Source of the DNA: Janthinobacterium lividum
GTDB lineage: Bacteria; Pseudomonadota; Gammaproteobacteria; Burkholderiales; Burkholderiaceae_D
Direction: 5' to 3'
Assembly (NCBI RefSeq): GCF_023509035.1
Contig: NZ_CP075583.1
Coordinates: 5,828,001-5,892,000, forward strand
DNA length: 64,000 nucleotides
Shown: positions 57,022 to 64,000 of the stretch, in pieces
Position numbering within the stretch: position 1 is the stretch's first letter
Layout: the number at the start of each line of letters is the position of its first letter
Made by a program: the position numbers and the translations under genes
The notes under the pieces: model-generated
What the model saw: the letters and a program-made list of their open reading frames with translations, nothing else
Databases searched by the model: none
What the model was told of the DNA's origin: nothing

Positions 57022-58648
57022 TCTCGAAAAACAACAACTGGGTAAAACCCTCTGGACGATTGCTGACCAACTTCGTGGCGCAATGAATGCGGACGACTTC
57101 CGAGATTACATGCTGGCGTTTCTATTCCTCCGCTACCTATCGGACAATTACGAGCTTGCGTCCCAAAAAGAGTTGGGTGCAGACTATCCTAAATTGGCTG
57201 AAGAAGACCGTCGTGCGCCGCTGACCGTCTGGTATGCCAAAAACCCCGAGGACACAGCGGAGTTTGAAAAACAGATGCGCCGCAAGGTGCATTATGTAAT
57301 CCGTCCAGAGTACCTGTGGAGCAGTATTACAGAGCAAGCCCGCACCCAGGACATGGAGCTGCTGCACACGTTGCAAAACGGCTTCGCTTACATAGAAAAC
57401 GAATCTTTCGCCAGCACCTTCCGGGGTTTGTTCTCCGAGATTAATTTAGCCTCGGACAAGCTCGGCAGGACCTATACAGACCGCAATACCCAGCTGTGCA
57501 AAATCATCGCAGAGATTGCCAAGGGACTCACTCAGTTCTCAACCGATAGCGATACTTTGGGCGATGCGTATGAGTATCTGATCGGCCAGTTTGCAGCGGG
57601 CAGCGGCAAGAAGGCGGGCGAGTTCTATACGCCGCAGCGCATTTCCGACATTCTCTCGGCCATCGTCACTCTGGACGGACAGGATCCAACAACGGGTCAA
57701 CGCCGACATCTGGACAGCGTAATGGACCTTGCCTGTGGTTCCGGTTCTCTGCTACTAAATGTCCGCCACCGCATGGGGTCGCACGGCATCGGCAAGATTT
57801 ACGGCCAGGAAAAGAACATCACCACCTACAACCTCGCGCGTATGAATATGCTGTTGCACGGGGTGAAAGATTCAGAGTTCGAAATCTTCCATGGCGACAC
57901 GTTGACAAACGAATGGGATCTGCTTCGCGAGACCAACCCGGCCAAGATGCCGAAGTTCGATGCGGTGGTGGCCAATCCGCCCTTCAGTTATCGCTGGGAG
58001 CCCACAGAGGCCTTGGGCGAGGACGTGCGCTTTAAAAACCACGGCCTCGCACCCAAGTCCGCCGCTGACTTTGCTTTTCTCCTGCACGGTTTCCATTTTT
58101 TGAAGCAAGATGGCGTAATGGCTATCATCCTGCCGCACGGCGTGTTGTTCCGCAGCGGCGCTGAGGCGCGGATCCGCACGAAGTTGCTCAAGGATGGGCA
58201 TATCGACACGGTGATCGGCCTGCCGGCCAATTTGTTCTTCTCTACCGGTATTCCGGTATGCATCCTAGTGCTGAAAAAGTGCAAGAAGCCGGACGATGTG
58301 CTGTTCATCAACGCGAGTGAGTACTTCGAGAAAGGAAAGCGGCAGAACCAACTGCTTCCCGAGCACATCGACAAGATTGTCGACACTTATCAGCACCGCA
58401 GGGAAGAGCCACTTTATTCGCGGCGTGTAGGCATGGAGGAGATTGAGCGGAATGAATTCAATCTGAACGTCACGCGCTACGTCAGCACGGAAGTCGCAGG
58501 AGAAGAAATCGATCTCAAGGCGGTGCATGCAGAGCTAGTCTTACTCGACCAACAGATCATGACGGCGACTGAGCGACACAACGACTTCCTCCGGGATTTG
58601 GGATTGCCATTGCTACCGATTGGTCCGTCGTTGCCTTTGCAGAAGTAA
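57014..58648 (+). CDS. hsdM: Type I DNA methyltransferase subunit M
   Basis: 544 residues from ATG 57014 (MTDLEKQQLGKTLWTIADQLRG). N-terminal helical domain (AMNADDFRDYMLAFLFLRYLSDNYE), GKKAGEFYTPQRISDIL near 205, SAM motif I MDLACGSGSLLLN near 236 and motif IV NPPFSYRW near 320 (adenine methylation). It modifies adenine at the target set by HsdS, and the same complex with HsdR restricts. Its position after the ATPase, rather than first, makes the order R-S-ATPase-M. The start lies within the end of the ATPase frame. Confidence 0.94.
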   Translation: MTDLEKQQLGKTLWTIADQLRGAMNADDFRDYMLAFLFLRYLSDNYELASQKELGADYPKLAEEDRRAPLTVWYAKNPEDTAEFEKQMRRKVHYVIRPEYLWSSITEQARTQDMELLHTLQNGFAYIENESFASTFRGLFSEINLASDKLGRTYTDRNTQLCKIIAEIAKGLTQFSTDSDTLGDAYEYLIGQFAAGSGKKAGEFYTPQRISDILSAIVTLDGQDPTTGQRRHLDSVMDLACGSGSLLLNVRHRMGSHGIGKIYGQEKNITTYNLARMNMLLHGVKDSEFEIFHGDTLTNEWDLLRETNPAKMPKFDAVVANPPFSYRWEPTEALGEDVRFKNHGLAPKSAADFAFLLHGFHFLKQDGVMAIILPHGVLFRSGAEARIRTKLLKDGHIDTVIGLPANLFFSTGIPVCILVLKKCKKPDDVLFINASEYFEKGKRQNQLLPEHIDKIVDTYQHRREEPLYSRRVGMEEIERNEFNLNVTRYVSTEVAGEEIDLKAVHAELVLLDQQIMTATERHNDFLRDLGLPLLPIGPSLPLQK

Positions 58649-59130
58649 AACGCGCCATGTATCGGTAGTAAAAAGAGTAGATTGATCTTTAGGTACGCGC
58701 TTAGGTACACAGTTCATCTAAGGTTGAACTGTGTTTTAAGTGCTATATGGCCTCCTGCTTGCTCTCAACATTCTGCATCGGAAACAAGCACCCTCTGCGG
58801 CCCTGTTAGTAGTGCCGCAGAGCTATGGCATCGCTGAAAAACCGGCCGATGTCGGCCGGGGCCATGGTGCAAAATGCGCAGAGATCAGGCAATCATCATA
58901 AGCGCTTGCTCAAGTGCTTTCTCCTTCATTGATGCCCCCTGTCCGAAGCCATTGTTTCAAGCAAGTGTGCCATTAGGTATTTCCTTTCTTTGTTGAGGTG
59001 TAGCTAGACCTCAATCCGGTTCAGGATTGAGGGGACAGGTACGACGGGGGAGATATTGCTAGAGGTATGCCCTGTGACGGGTATCCCTTTGAACTATCAG
59101 CATGAGACTGATCGGGACAGCGGTTATGCG
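58649..59130. other. Gap of 482 bases with alternative hairpins; no gene seen
   Basis: TTGAGGT (58994-59000) can pair with ACCTCAA (59009-59015), while CCTCAATCC (59010-59018) can pair with GGATTGAGG (59025-59033), so the two structures exclude each other. No terminator with a T run for hsdM was seen. Confidence 0.45.
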
Positions 59131-59493
59131 TTACGTCTCGTGAAAAATCGGCTCCAGGACTTCTTCGTTCTTTTTGCCAAAGCTGAATTCGCAGGCCATG
59201 CACAAGAAATTATCGAGAATGTTCTCATCGACAATTTCGCCGAGCGCAGCGCCAGCCGAGCCACCGGCAGCACCGCAAACCAGGGCACCAATGACAGCGC
59301 CTGCAACACCTCCTAGAACGACGCCAGGTGGCCCTGCAAAAGCCCCAGCAAGAGCACCAAGCTCTGCACCACCGGCTGCCCCAGCAGCTCCACGAACTGC
59401 ACCAGCAATCGTGCCGACAGCGCAGACCAGTCTTCTCGCGTAGCCCTTAGTCACGATCCGGTCGGATTCACATCGTGGGCATCGGCGCGTCAT
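59131..59493 (-). CDS. Split zinc-ribbon protein with glycine-zipper membrane insert
   Basis: 120 residues. N-terminal CPRC (with DRIVTKGY), a basic stretch, then a Gly/Ala-rich hydrophobic segment of about 60 residues with repeated G-x3-G spacing (AGGAELGALAGAFAG, GGVAGAVIGALVCGAAGG), and a C-terminal CMACEF with a following charged tail. The two CxxC pairs can form one zinc ribbon with the zipper looped out. Glycine zippers often insert in membranes. Function unknown. Its first bases overlap the stop of the 65-residue gene. Confidence 0.6.
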   Translation of the reverse strand: MTRRCPRCESDRIVTKGYARRLVCAVGTIAGAVRGAAGAAGGAELGALAGAFAGPPGVVLGGVAGAVIGALVCGAAGGSAGAALGEIVDENILDNFLCMACEFSFGKKNEEVLEPIFHET

Positions 59494-59687
59494 CCTTCAA
59501 CGCTCCGGCTTGCGAATCGTGCGGCTGATAGGTTCGACTCCGCATTGATCCTTTTGTAGTGGTCGAGCACAGCGTTGCGCCGTACTCGCTCCATGTACCC
59601 GATAAAGCTTGCCGCTGACAAGAATCCAACAGCAAATACGATGGAAAATGCTGTGAGGTGTTCCAAGGGGGATGTGTTCGGTCGCAT
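59490..59687 (-). CDS. Small one-helix membrane protein, unknown function
   Basis: 65 residues from ATG 59687 (MRPNTSPLEHLTAFSIVF); a start 18 codons earlier is also open. One membrane helix LTAFSIVFAVGFLSAASFIGY, then a basic/polar C-terminal tail (MERVRRNAVLDHYKRINAESN). It ends with a 4-base overlap with the zinc-ribbon gene, so the two are coupled and likely act together at the membrane. No family was recognised. Confidence 0.5.
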   Translation of the reverse strand: MRPNTSPLEHLTAFSIVFAVGFLSAASFIGYMERVRRNAVLDHYKRINAESNLSAARFASRSVEG

Positions 59688-59753
59688 GACGAATCCTTTA
59701 AAAAGTATGGTTGGAATGAGCTGGGCGGCAACGCCGTCCACGGTTAAACAAAA

Positions 59754-59797
59754 AGGGCATAACTCCGCAGCCTGGTGGCTGCGGAGTTATGCCCTTC
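59754..59797. repeat. Perfect 20-bp hairpin in the divergent region
   Basis: Arms 59754-59773 and 59778-59797 (starting AAGGGCATAACTCC) are exact inverse copies separated by TGGT. It lies between the minus-strand two-gene unit and the plus-strand gene at 59912. As both genes point away, it is not a normal terminator for either. Confidence 0.8.
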
Positions 59798-59911
59798 GAT
59801 TAAAGTTAAGGTAAGTGTGATAGGCGGAAGAGAGTGTAGTACGGCAATTTCACTTGAATTTAAGAACAATGCCCTTATGTGCAAACTCCCGTCAGTTAGA
59901 AGGTGATAAAT

Positions 59912-60277
59912 ATGCAACTGCAATACCTTACGCAACATGATTTTTCGGCAGTTGTTCGTGCTTGCCATATGCTAGAAGCCGAATTTGTGACCTTGTCTTC
60001 GGGCGAGATAGTAAGTGCTGCTAGCTCTACAGCGGCTACTTATCGGCAAGCTAGTAAAGGCCTCGTCAGCGCTCTGGACTCGTTGTCAGATGCAGCAATG
60101 ATTGAACTACAGGCCTTGGCTTCGTTTGGCCGAGGACATAAGGGTTCAGATTTTGCGCTGACCTTGCGAGATTCTAAGGATGACTTTAACGGCTCCACTC
60201 GTGGATATTGGGTTTCAAAGCCCTTGCGTTCGTACATTGAGGCGGGCTTGGCGAGCTCTCGCGCAATTTTGCGCTAG
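59912..60277 (+). CDS. DUF3775-like small protein
   Basis: 121 residues from ATG 59912 (MQLQYLTQHDFS), with AGAAGG about 9 bases before it. ALDSLSDAAMIELQALASFGRGHKGSDFALTLRDSKDD and ending YWVSKPLRSYIEAGLASSRAIL match the DUF3775 pattern (Leu-Ala-Gly-Arg-Gly core, then KPL-x-Y-x-x-x-GL). Function unknown; found in mobile DNA. It is the last gene of the island. Confidence 0.65.
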   Translation: MQLQYLTQHDFSAVVRACHMLEAEFVTLSSGEIVSAASSTAATYRQASKGLVSALDSLSDAAMIELQALASFGRGHKGSDFALTLRDSKDDFNGSTRGYWVSKPLRSYIEAGLASSRAILR

Positions 60278-60351
60278 CCTCTCCCGTTGGACTGGGAGAG
60301 GGTACATGACATGAGGATCGTGGTGGACGTCCAATGCCTTCCAAACGCTTA
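60278..60351. other. Right end of island before the arm site: no gene seen
   Basis: Short non-coding stretch. It contains TGCCTTCCAAACGCTTAG, which resembles AGCCTTCCAACGCCGTCC just after attL. Confidence 0.35.
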
Positions 60352-60371
60352 GGGGGTATTTTTGGGGGTAT
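60352..60371 (+). repeat. Paired GGGGGTAT arm-type site, right
   Basis: GGGGGTAT at 60352-60359 and 60364-60371, spacing 12 bases and with 4 bases between, identical to the left pair. It lies about 65-85 bases before attR. Confidence 0.55.
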
Positions 60372-60434
60372 TTCTCCATGCTAACTTGAAATTTTTAAGC
60401 TAGTGCGATGATTTAAATGAAATTTTATTGATGA

Positions 60435-60463
60435 GTTCGATTGACGCCGTCCCACCACTGAAT
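60435..60463 (+). repeat. attR: right attachment site
   Basis: GTTCGATTGACGCCGTCCCA then CCACTGAAT, an imperfect copy of the ssrA 3' end. The missing T (GTCCCACCA for GTCTCCACCA) matters for the acceptor stem if crossover lies left of it. Confidence 0.7.
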
Positions 60464-60464
60464 A

Positions 60465-60510
60465 AATAAAAGGGCTTCCCCGTTTTGGCGGGGAGGCCCT
60501 TTTTATTTAT
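60465..60510 (+). terminator. Displaced native ssrA terminator
   Basis: AAATAAAA-GGGC-CCCCG / CGGGG-GCCC-TTTTTATTT, a long stem with T-rich tail directly after CCACTGAAT at attR. Before integration this would have followed the ssrA 3' end by a few bases. Confidence 0.75.
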
Positions 60511-60766
60511 TCCATGTATGCAGAACGCGGGCAGCGCAACCCTCTCCGATTCCTCTGGCCAGGTTTTGCGCCGCAGGCGGTTTTTCCTAACGATAACCTC
60601 AGCCGCTCAGGCTGCGGAAAAATGGCGGACCAAACCTTCGCCCCCCACAGCGTCTCAGGAAGCAGGATGAAATCCGTTCACGGCATGACTCCGCCACATA
60701 GCCCCAACGGAATGATGCAATTTACAATATCATTGCATCTCCCGTTTCTGACTAAATCGAAAGAAT
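60511..60766. other. Non-coding flank after the island
   Basis: Holds the 25-base match to the ssrA spacer at 60534-60558. Short frames here (61 and 86 codons) have no support. Confidence 0.4.
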
Positions 60767-61288
60767 ATGATTAATATCCGTGAGGCTGAAATCACAGACC
60801 TGCGCGCTCTACAGGAACTCGGCTGCCAGACCTACCGTGAGCATTTTTCGGATATTTGGTCCGCTACCGGAATATCGGATTTCCTGGATCAAGATTTTTC
60901 TCACAGCACGCTTGAAAACTCGCTCAATTCATTGAAGCAAATCTGGCTTGTCGCTTCCGACGAAAGCGGAAAAGTCGTCGGCTTCGCCAAGGTCAACTTG
61001 TCGAAGCCGGCGCCTATCAGCGGCGAGGTGGGCCTGGCACTGCAGAAGATATACTTTCTCAAATCCGAGGCTGGGCGCGGTTATGGAAAGCAGCTTTTGA
61101 GCTACATTCACGATCTGGCGCTGGAGCGCAGGGAGAGCTTGATATGGTTAGATGTGCTCAAAACCAACTTAAGTGCTCGCCACTTCTACGCGAAACAGGG
61201 TTTTCAAGAACGCGGTGAAATCCCCTTCCAAACAGACAAAGTTGCAATTGGAATGGTAGTCATGGTCTGCCAACTTCCAATAGCGTGA
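60767..61288 (+). CDS. GNAT-family N-acetyltransferase
   Basis: 173 residues. INIREAEITDLRALQELGCQTYREHF at the N-terminus, then the acetyl-CoA motif A LQKIYFLKSEAGRGYGKQLLSYIHDLA (Q/R-x-x-G-x-G/A at 105-115) and motif B LIWLDVLKTNLSARHFYAKQGFQERG. It transfers acetyl from acetyl-CoA to an amine; the substrate is not identified. It is the first chromosomal gene after the island and stands alone. Confidence 0.87.
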   Translation: MINIREAEITDLRALQELGCQTYREHFSDIWSATGISDFLDQDFSHSTLENSLNSLKQIWLVASDESGKVVGFAKVNLSKPAPISGEVGLALQKIYFLKSEAGRGYGKQLLSYIHDLALERRESLIWLDVLKTNLSARHFYAKQGFQERGEIPFQTDKVAIGMVVMVCQLPIA

Positions 61289-61484
61289 CGCCTGAGCCCG
61301 CGTGCACTATGTACCGCTATGGGCATCAAAAAACAAGGCGGCGGTCCCAACGCCGGTTTATGCAAATTGGGCAGAGGCGCAGTAAGAAATATCCCGGCGA
61401 ACGACAGGGGTAGCTCCGCGGCAATATTGTTTGCAGGTGCCGGGATCATGTCTTCCACTCAGACACGATCTCAGCATTCAAGAA

Positions 61485-61934
61485 TCATTGCTGCGATATT
61501 AATCGTTTAATAGCCCGCCGATACTTCTCCACTCGCTCCAGATCCTTCTGCGTCGGCGCCTCTATCCTCGACAAATCGCTATTCTCAGCCAGATCGGCCA
61601 GCTTGACAGCCTTGCCGACCGGGTTCAACGCTGCGCGGGCAATGAAATCATCGTACGACTCGCCTTCGATCTTGGTCACGGCGCGCACGCCGTCGATGAC
61701 TTCCCGGGAAAATCCTTCGCGCGCCAGGTCGTCGAAGGTGACTTTGCCGTCGCTGTCTTCCACCACATCATGCAGCACGGCGACAATCTGCTGGGCGCCG
61801 GGGGCGACACGCAACATGACGCGCAAGGGGTGCAGTATGTACGGCGCGCCGCCTTTGTCCGTCTGGCCGGCATGGGTGGTGGCAGCGATTTCAATCGCGC
61901 GCTCCAGGGTAGCGCGTCTTGCGTGTTCACTCAT
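61485..61934 (-). CDS. HD-domain phosphohydrolase (RelA/SpoT HD-like)
   Basis: 149 residues from ATG 61932-61934 with AAGGAG 5 bases before; a GTG upstream overlaps the ribosome site. AIEIAATTHAGQTDKGGAPYILHPLRVML and AVLHDVVEDSDGKVTFDDL are the HD motifs of the ppGpp-hydrolase-like family; KLADLAENSDLSRI holds the last metal Asp. No synthetase or TGS domain, so it is a small stand-alone hydrolase, perhaps for guanosine or adenosine polyphosphates. It starts 13 bases after the stop of the upstream membrane protein gene. Confidence 0.85.
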   Translation of the reverse strand: MSEHARRATLERAIEIAATTHAGQTDKGGAPYILHPLRVMLRVAPGAQQIVAVLHDVVEDSDGKVTFDDLAREGFSREVIDGVRAVTKIEGESYDDFIARAALNPVGKAVKLADLAENSDLSRIEAPTQKDLERVEKYRRAIKRLISQQ

Positions 61935-61947
61935 GTTCACTCCTTGT

Positions 61948-62787
61948 TCACTCCACTTTGATTGATGTGTCCGTTGCGCGCCAGCCGCGGCGTTGCAAAT
62001 GGCAAACGCTGGTGCACAGCAAGGCAGGCAACAATAAATTGAGAACCGGTACGAGCATCAGCAAGCACAACAGCAGCCCCAGGGCGAAAATCGCCGGGCG
62101 CTGTTCGCGGCGCAACGCCGCTTGCTGTTCCGCGCCGAGCACCTCTTCGGCCGCCGCGCCGTAGATCATCTGGATATTCCAGGCCAGCAAGTACGAGATC
62201 AGCACGCACATGGCCCACACCGGGATCAGCAGGGACAGCAGCAGCAACAGGCGCCGCCGCCAGGCGGGGCGCGGGGAGGACAGCTCCAGGCCGGCCGGCG
62301 CCTGCCACAAGACATAGCGGCGCGCCGCCACGGCCTTGGCGCGCTCCAGCAACAAGCAGCGCAGCGGCAAGCGCGCCGTACCGATGGCGCCGACGATAAA
62401 GCCCATCACATAGAAAAAAGCTGCCAGTGCCAACAGCGCCAGGGCAATCTGGCCGATCGACAGCAGGGCCTTGGCGGCGCTGCCCAGGCCGCCGGCGATA
62501 TTGCCCATCTGTGAGAGGGTGGCCGGCCCGTTGGCCAGTGCCCCGACGCCATCTATCACGCCCAGGCCCAGCAAACCGGTGACCGACACCAGCGCCAGCA
62601 TGGCGCTCAGCTCGACAAAGAAACGGCCGAAGCAGCCATACAGTCCCAGCCACAGGGCCACGACCGCCATGCACCACAGCGCGGAGCGCCACCACAGCCC
62701 CGCATGACGCGCATCGCGCAGTCCCAGGCCGACGCACGTGAAAGCTTCCCGCCAGGCCAGCAGCCAGGTTTGGAATGTTTGTGTCAC
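61948..62787 (-). CDS. EI24/CysZ-like membrane protein
   Basis: About 279 residues from GTG 62785-62787 (VTQTFQTWLLAWREAFTCVGLG). About six hydrophobic segments, beginning GLWWRSALWCMAVVALWLGLYGCF. Membrane layout and N-terminal WREAF resemble the EI24/CysZ-like family, which includes sulfate transporters, but no functional motif was recognised. Runs ahead of the HD gene, likely as a transcription unit. Confidence 0.6.
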   Translation of the reverse strand: MTQTFQTWLLAWREAFTCVGLGLRDARHAGLWWRSALWCMAVVALWLGLYGCFGRFFVELSAMLALVSVTGLLGLGVIDGVGALANGPATLSQMGNIAGGLGSAAKALLSIGQIALALLALAAFFYVMGFIVGAIGTARLPLRCLLLERAKAVAARRYVLWQAPAGLELSSPRPAWRRRLLLLLSLLIPVWAMCVLISYLLAWNIQMIYGAAAEEVLGAEQQAALRREQRPAIFALGLLLCLLMLVPVLNLLLPALLCTSVCHLQRRGWRATDTSIKVE

Positions 62788-62924
62788 GCTCAAGCGTACT
62801 CCGCAATGAAGGGGCGGATACGTCGATCCGTATGTTGCCGATTGTACATGGACAAGGCCAGCACACGCGCCGCCCAGGACACAGCGCAAGACTGACACCA
62901 GCACGTGCTCGCCCTCAAAAAGTG

Positions 62925-64000
62925 CTATCGAAACGCAAACGCAGTTGCTGCCTGCTCGGCAGGCTCGCAAGAAGATTCATGACAGACCTGATTTCTCCCG
63001 GATGCCTTGGCCTTGTACAGTGCCTTATCAGCGAGTTCAACCAGCTCGACCGCATGGTTTCCCAGGTGCGTCGGCATGAAAGCCGCCACGCCGACACTGA
63101 CTGTCACCACGCAAAGGGGATTGCCCCGATGCTCGACGCCCAGTGATTGCACAGCCTGGCGCACGCCTTCCGCCACCGCCAAGGCGCCCGGCAACTCTGT
63201 TCCGGGCAATAAAATGACCAATTCCTCGCCACCGTAGCGCGCTGCAAGGTCGCCCGGCCTGCGCATGCTGTAGCCGACCACTTTGCCGATTTTTCTCAGG
63301 CACTCGTCGCCGGCCACATGGCCGTAGATATCGTTGTATTGTTTAAAGAAATCGACATCGATCAAGACCAGCCCGAGTGCGCTGTCTTCACGCTGCGCAC
63401 GGCTGAATTCGGCAAGCAGCGACTGGTCGAAGTGGCGCCGGTTCGCCAGCCCCGTCAATCCATCCTGGTTGGCAAGGCGGGCCAGGGTCTCATTGATCAT
63501 TTCCAGCTCATTGCGCGCCTCGATCAGTCCCGCCTCGCTCTTGACCCGCAAATCGATTTGCCGCACTCCGCGGTATCCGATGAAGGCAATCAGCAGTACT
63601 AATACGCCACCCACCGCGTTATGCAAAATCATGTCGAGACGCCACTCGGCGAGTACTTCATCCTCTGACAATGCGGCAGAGACCACCAGCGGGTATTCCT
63701 CGATTTTTCGGTAGCTATTGATACGCATCACGCCATCGACGCCCGACTTGATCACGGCGGTGCCAACGGGACTTTTGGGCAAATAATCATGAAACACCGG
63801 GTATTGTGAAATGTCACGCCCCAGCAAACTTTCATCGAATGGCCTTCTCAATAAAAGAATACCCGCTCCATTCGCAATGTAGATGGCGCCTTTTTTTTCC
63901 TATCGAAAAACGTTCATAAAACAGCCTGAAATAATTCATATTCAGGGTCGCCAGCGCCACGCCACCGAAACTTCCGTCAGGCATATTGATCCGCCGCGAC
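62925..64000 (-). pseudogene. Diguanylate cyclase with sensor domain, frameshifted and cut by window edge
   Basis: At least 355 residues after correction. The extracellular part (ISQYPVFHDYLPKSPVGTAVIKSG... ALSEDEVLAEWRLDM) looks like the dCache/PAS-like sensor half; membrane helix NAVGGVLVLLIAFIGYRGV; coiled linker; GGDEF domain with NQDGLTGLANRRHFDQSL, and an active site GGEEL near the end, with inhibitory site RPGD five residues before. It makes cyclic di-GMP. In the A run (63891-63898, eight bases) one extra base breaks the frame; beyond it SIGKK-GAIYIANGAGILLL is in another frame. The start lies outside the window. Confidence 0.82.

Larger units (their letters stand above)
44848..60460. 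mobile_element. 15.6-kb genomic island integrated in ssrA (CP4-57-like plan)
   Basis: Bounded by att repeats (44825-44853 and 60435-60463), with the integrase at the left end and the tmRNA 3' end as target. Left-module order is integrase, an AT-rich unknown, AlpA-like regulator and inovirus-Gp2/YfjJ-like protein, the plan of E. coli CP4-57, which also uses ssrA. Cargo: lipoprotein, XRE regulator, serine recombinase, RHH regulator, type I RM with an embedded ATPase, small membrane/zinc proteins and a DUF3775-like protein. The segment 46.2-49.1 kb is clearly AT-richer than the chromosome around it. No structural phage genes or conjugation genes were seen, so it is likely a satellite or integrative element needing a helper. 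Confidence 0.8.

Noticed and set aside
61319..61510. Plus-strand 63-codon frame after the GNAT gene
   Set aside because: No ribosome site or motif; overlaps the end of the HD gene on the other strand.

Overview
The window is a GC-rich chromosomal segment of a beta-proteobacterium, most likely Oxalobacteraceae (Janthinobacterium/Massilia/Duganella group). The reasons are the gyrA - DUF2059 - serC - pheA - hisC - tyrA - aroA - cmk - rpsA - ihfB - lapA - lapB - ugd - rfaE1 order typical of Burkholderiales, the ompA - ubiG - gph - ssrA block beside it, and a tmRNA tag of beta-proteobacterial type (ANDNSYALAA). The genus is an inference from layout and protein style; no search was run.

Layout: 1-10.7 kb holds mixed housekeeping and envelope genes: an SDR (cut by the window edge), dsbA, a TonB-receptor-like barrel without a plug, a frameshifted M1 metallopeptidase with a membrane partner, a LysR regulator divergent from an extradiol dioxygenase, ylqF, and two lineage-type hypotheticals. 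10.7-24.7 kb holds an HDAC-like deacetylase, the moxR - DUF58 - tgpA cluster followed by mltB, a small HTH protein, cysM, a cyclic-nucleotide-binding thioredoxin-reductase-like flavoprotein, an M28 peptidase, a phospholipase D-family synthase and a ComEA-like protein with a histone-H1-like tail. 24.8-40.9 kb is the long minus-strand block for LPS precursors and assembly (rfaE1, ugd, lapAB), ihfB, rpsA, cmk, the aromatic amino acid pathway (aroA, tyrA, hisC, pheA), serC and gyrA. 41.6-43.9 kb carries ompA, ubiG and gph.

At 43.98-44.85 kb there are two tandem ssrA (tmRNA) genes. The second is complete. The first lacks its 3' tRNA-like half and encodes an altered tag, AINNSYALAA. A 15.6-kb genomic island (about 44.85-60.46 kb) sits in the 3' end of the complete copy, with imperfect att repeats at both ends and paired GGGGGTAT repeats just inside each end. 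Its left part resembles the E. coli CP4-57 plan (integrase, AlpA, YfjJ/inovirus-Gp2-like protein). Its cargo is a type I restriction-modification cluster in the order hsdR - hsdS - AAA ATPase (PrrC anticodon-nuclease candidate) - hsdM, preceded by an RHH repressor with a visible operator and a 23-codon micro-ORF. Smaller genes include a split zinc-ribbon/glycine-zipper protein with a one-helix membrane partner, and a DUF3775-like protein. The presumed native ssrA terminator now lies beyond the right end of the island.

After the island come a GNAT acetyltransferase, an HD hydrolase with a CysZ/EI24-like membrane protein, and a diguanylate cyclase cut by the window edge. Seven genes carry single-base frame changes, most in homopolymers (M1 peptidase, tgpA, gph, integrase, hsdS, the PrrC-like gene, GGDEF). 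This pattern suggests sequencing indels rather than seven independent gene losses, but the sequence alone cannot settle it. No rRNA, tRNA, CRISPR array or intact insertion sequence was seen.
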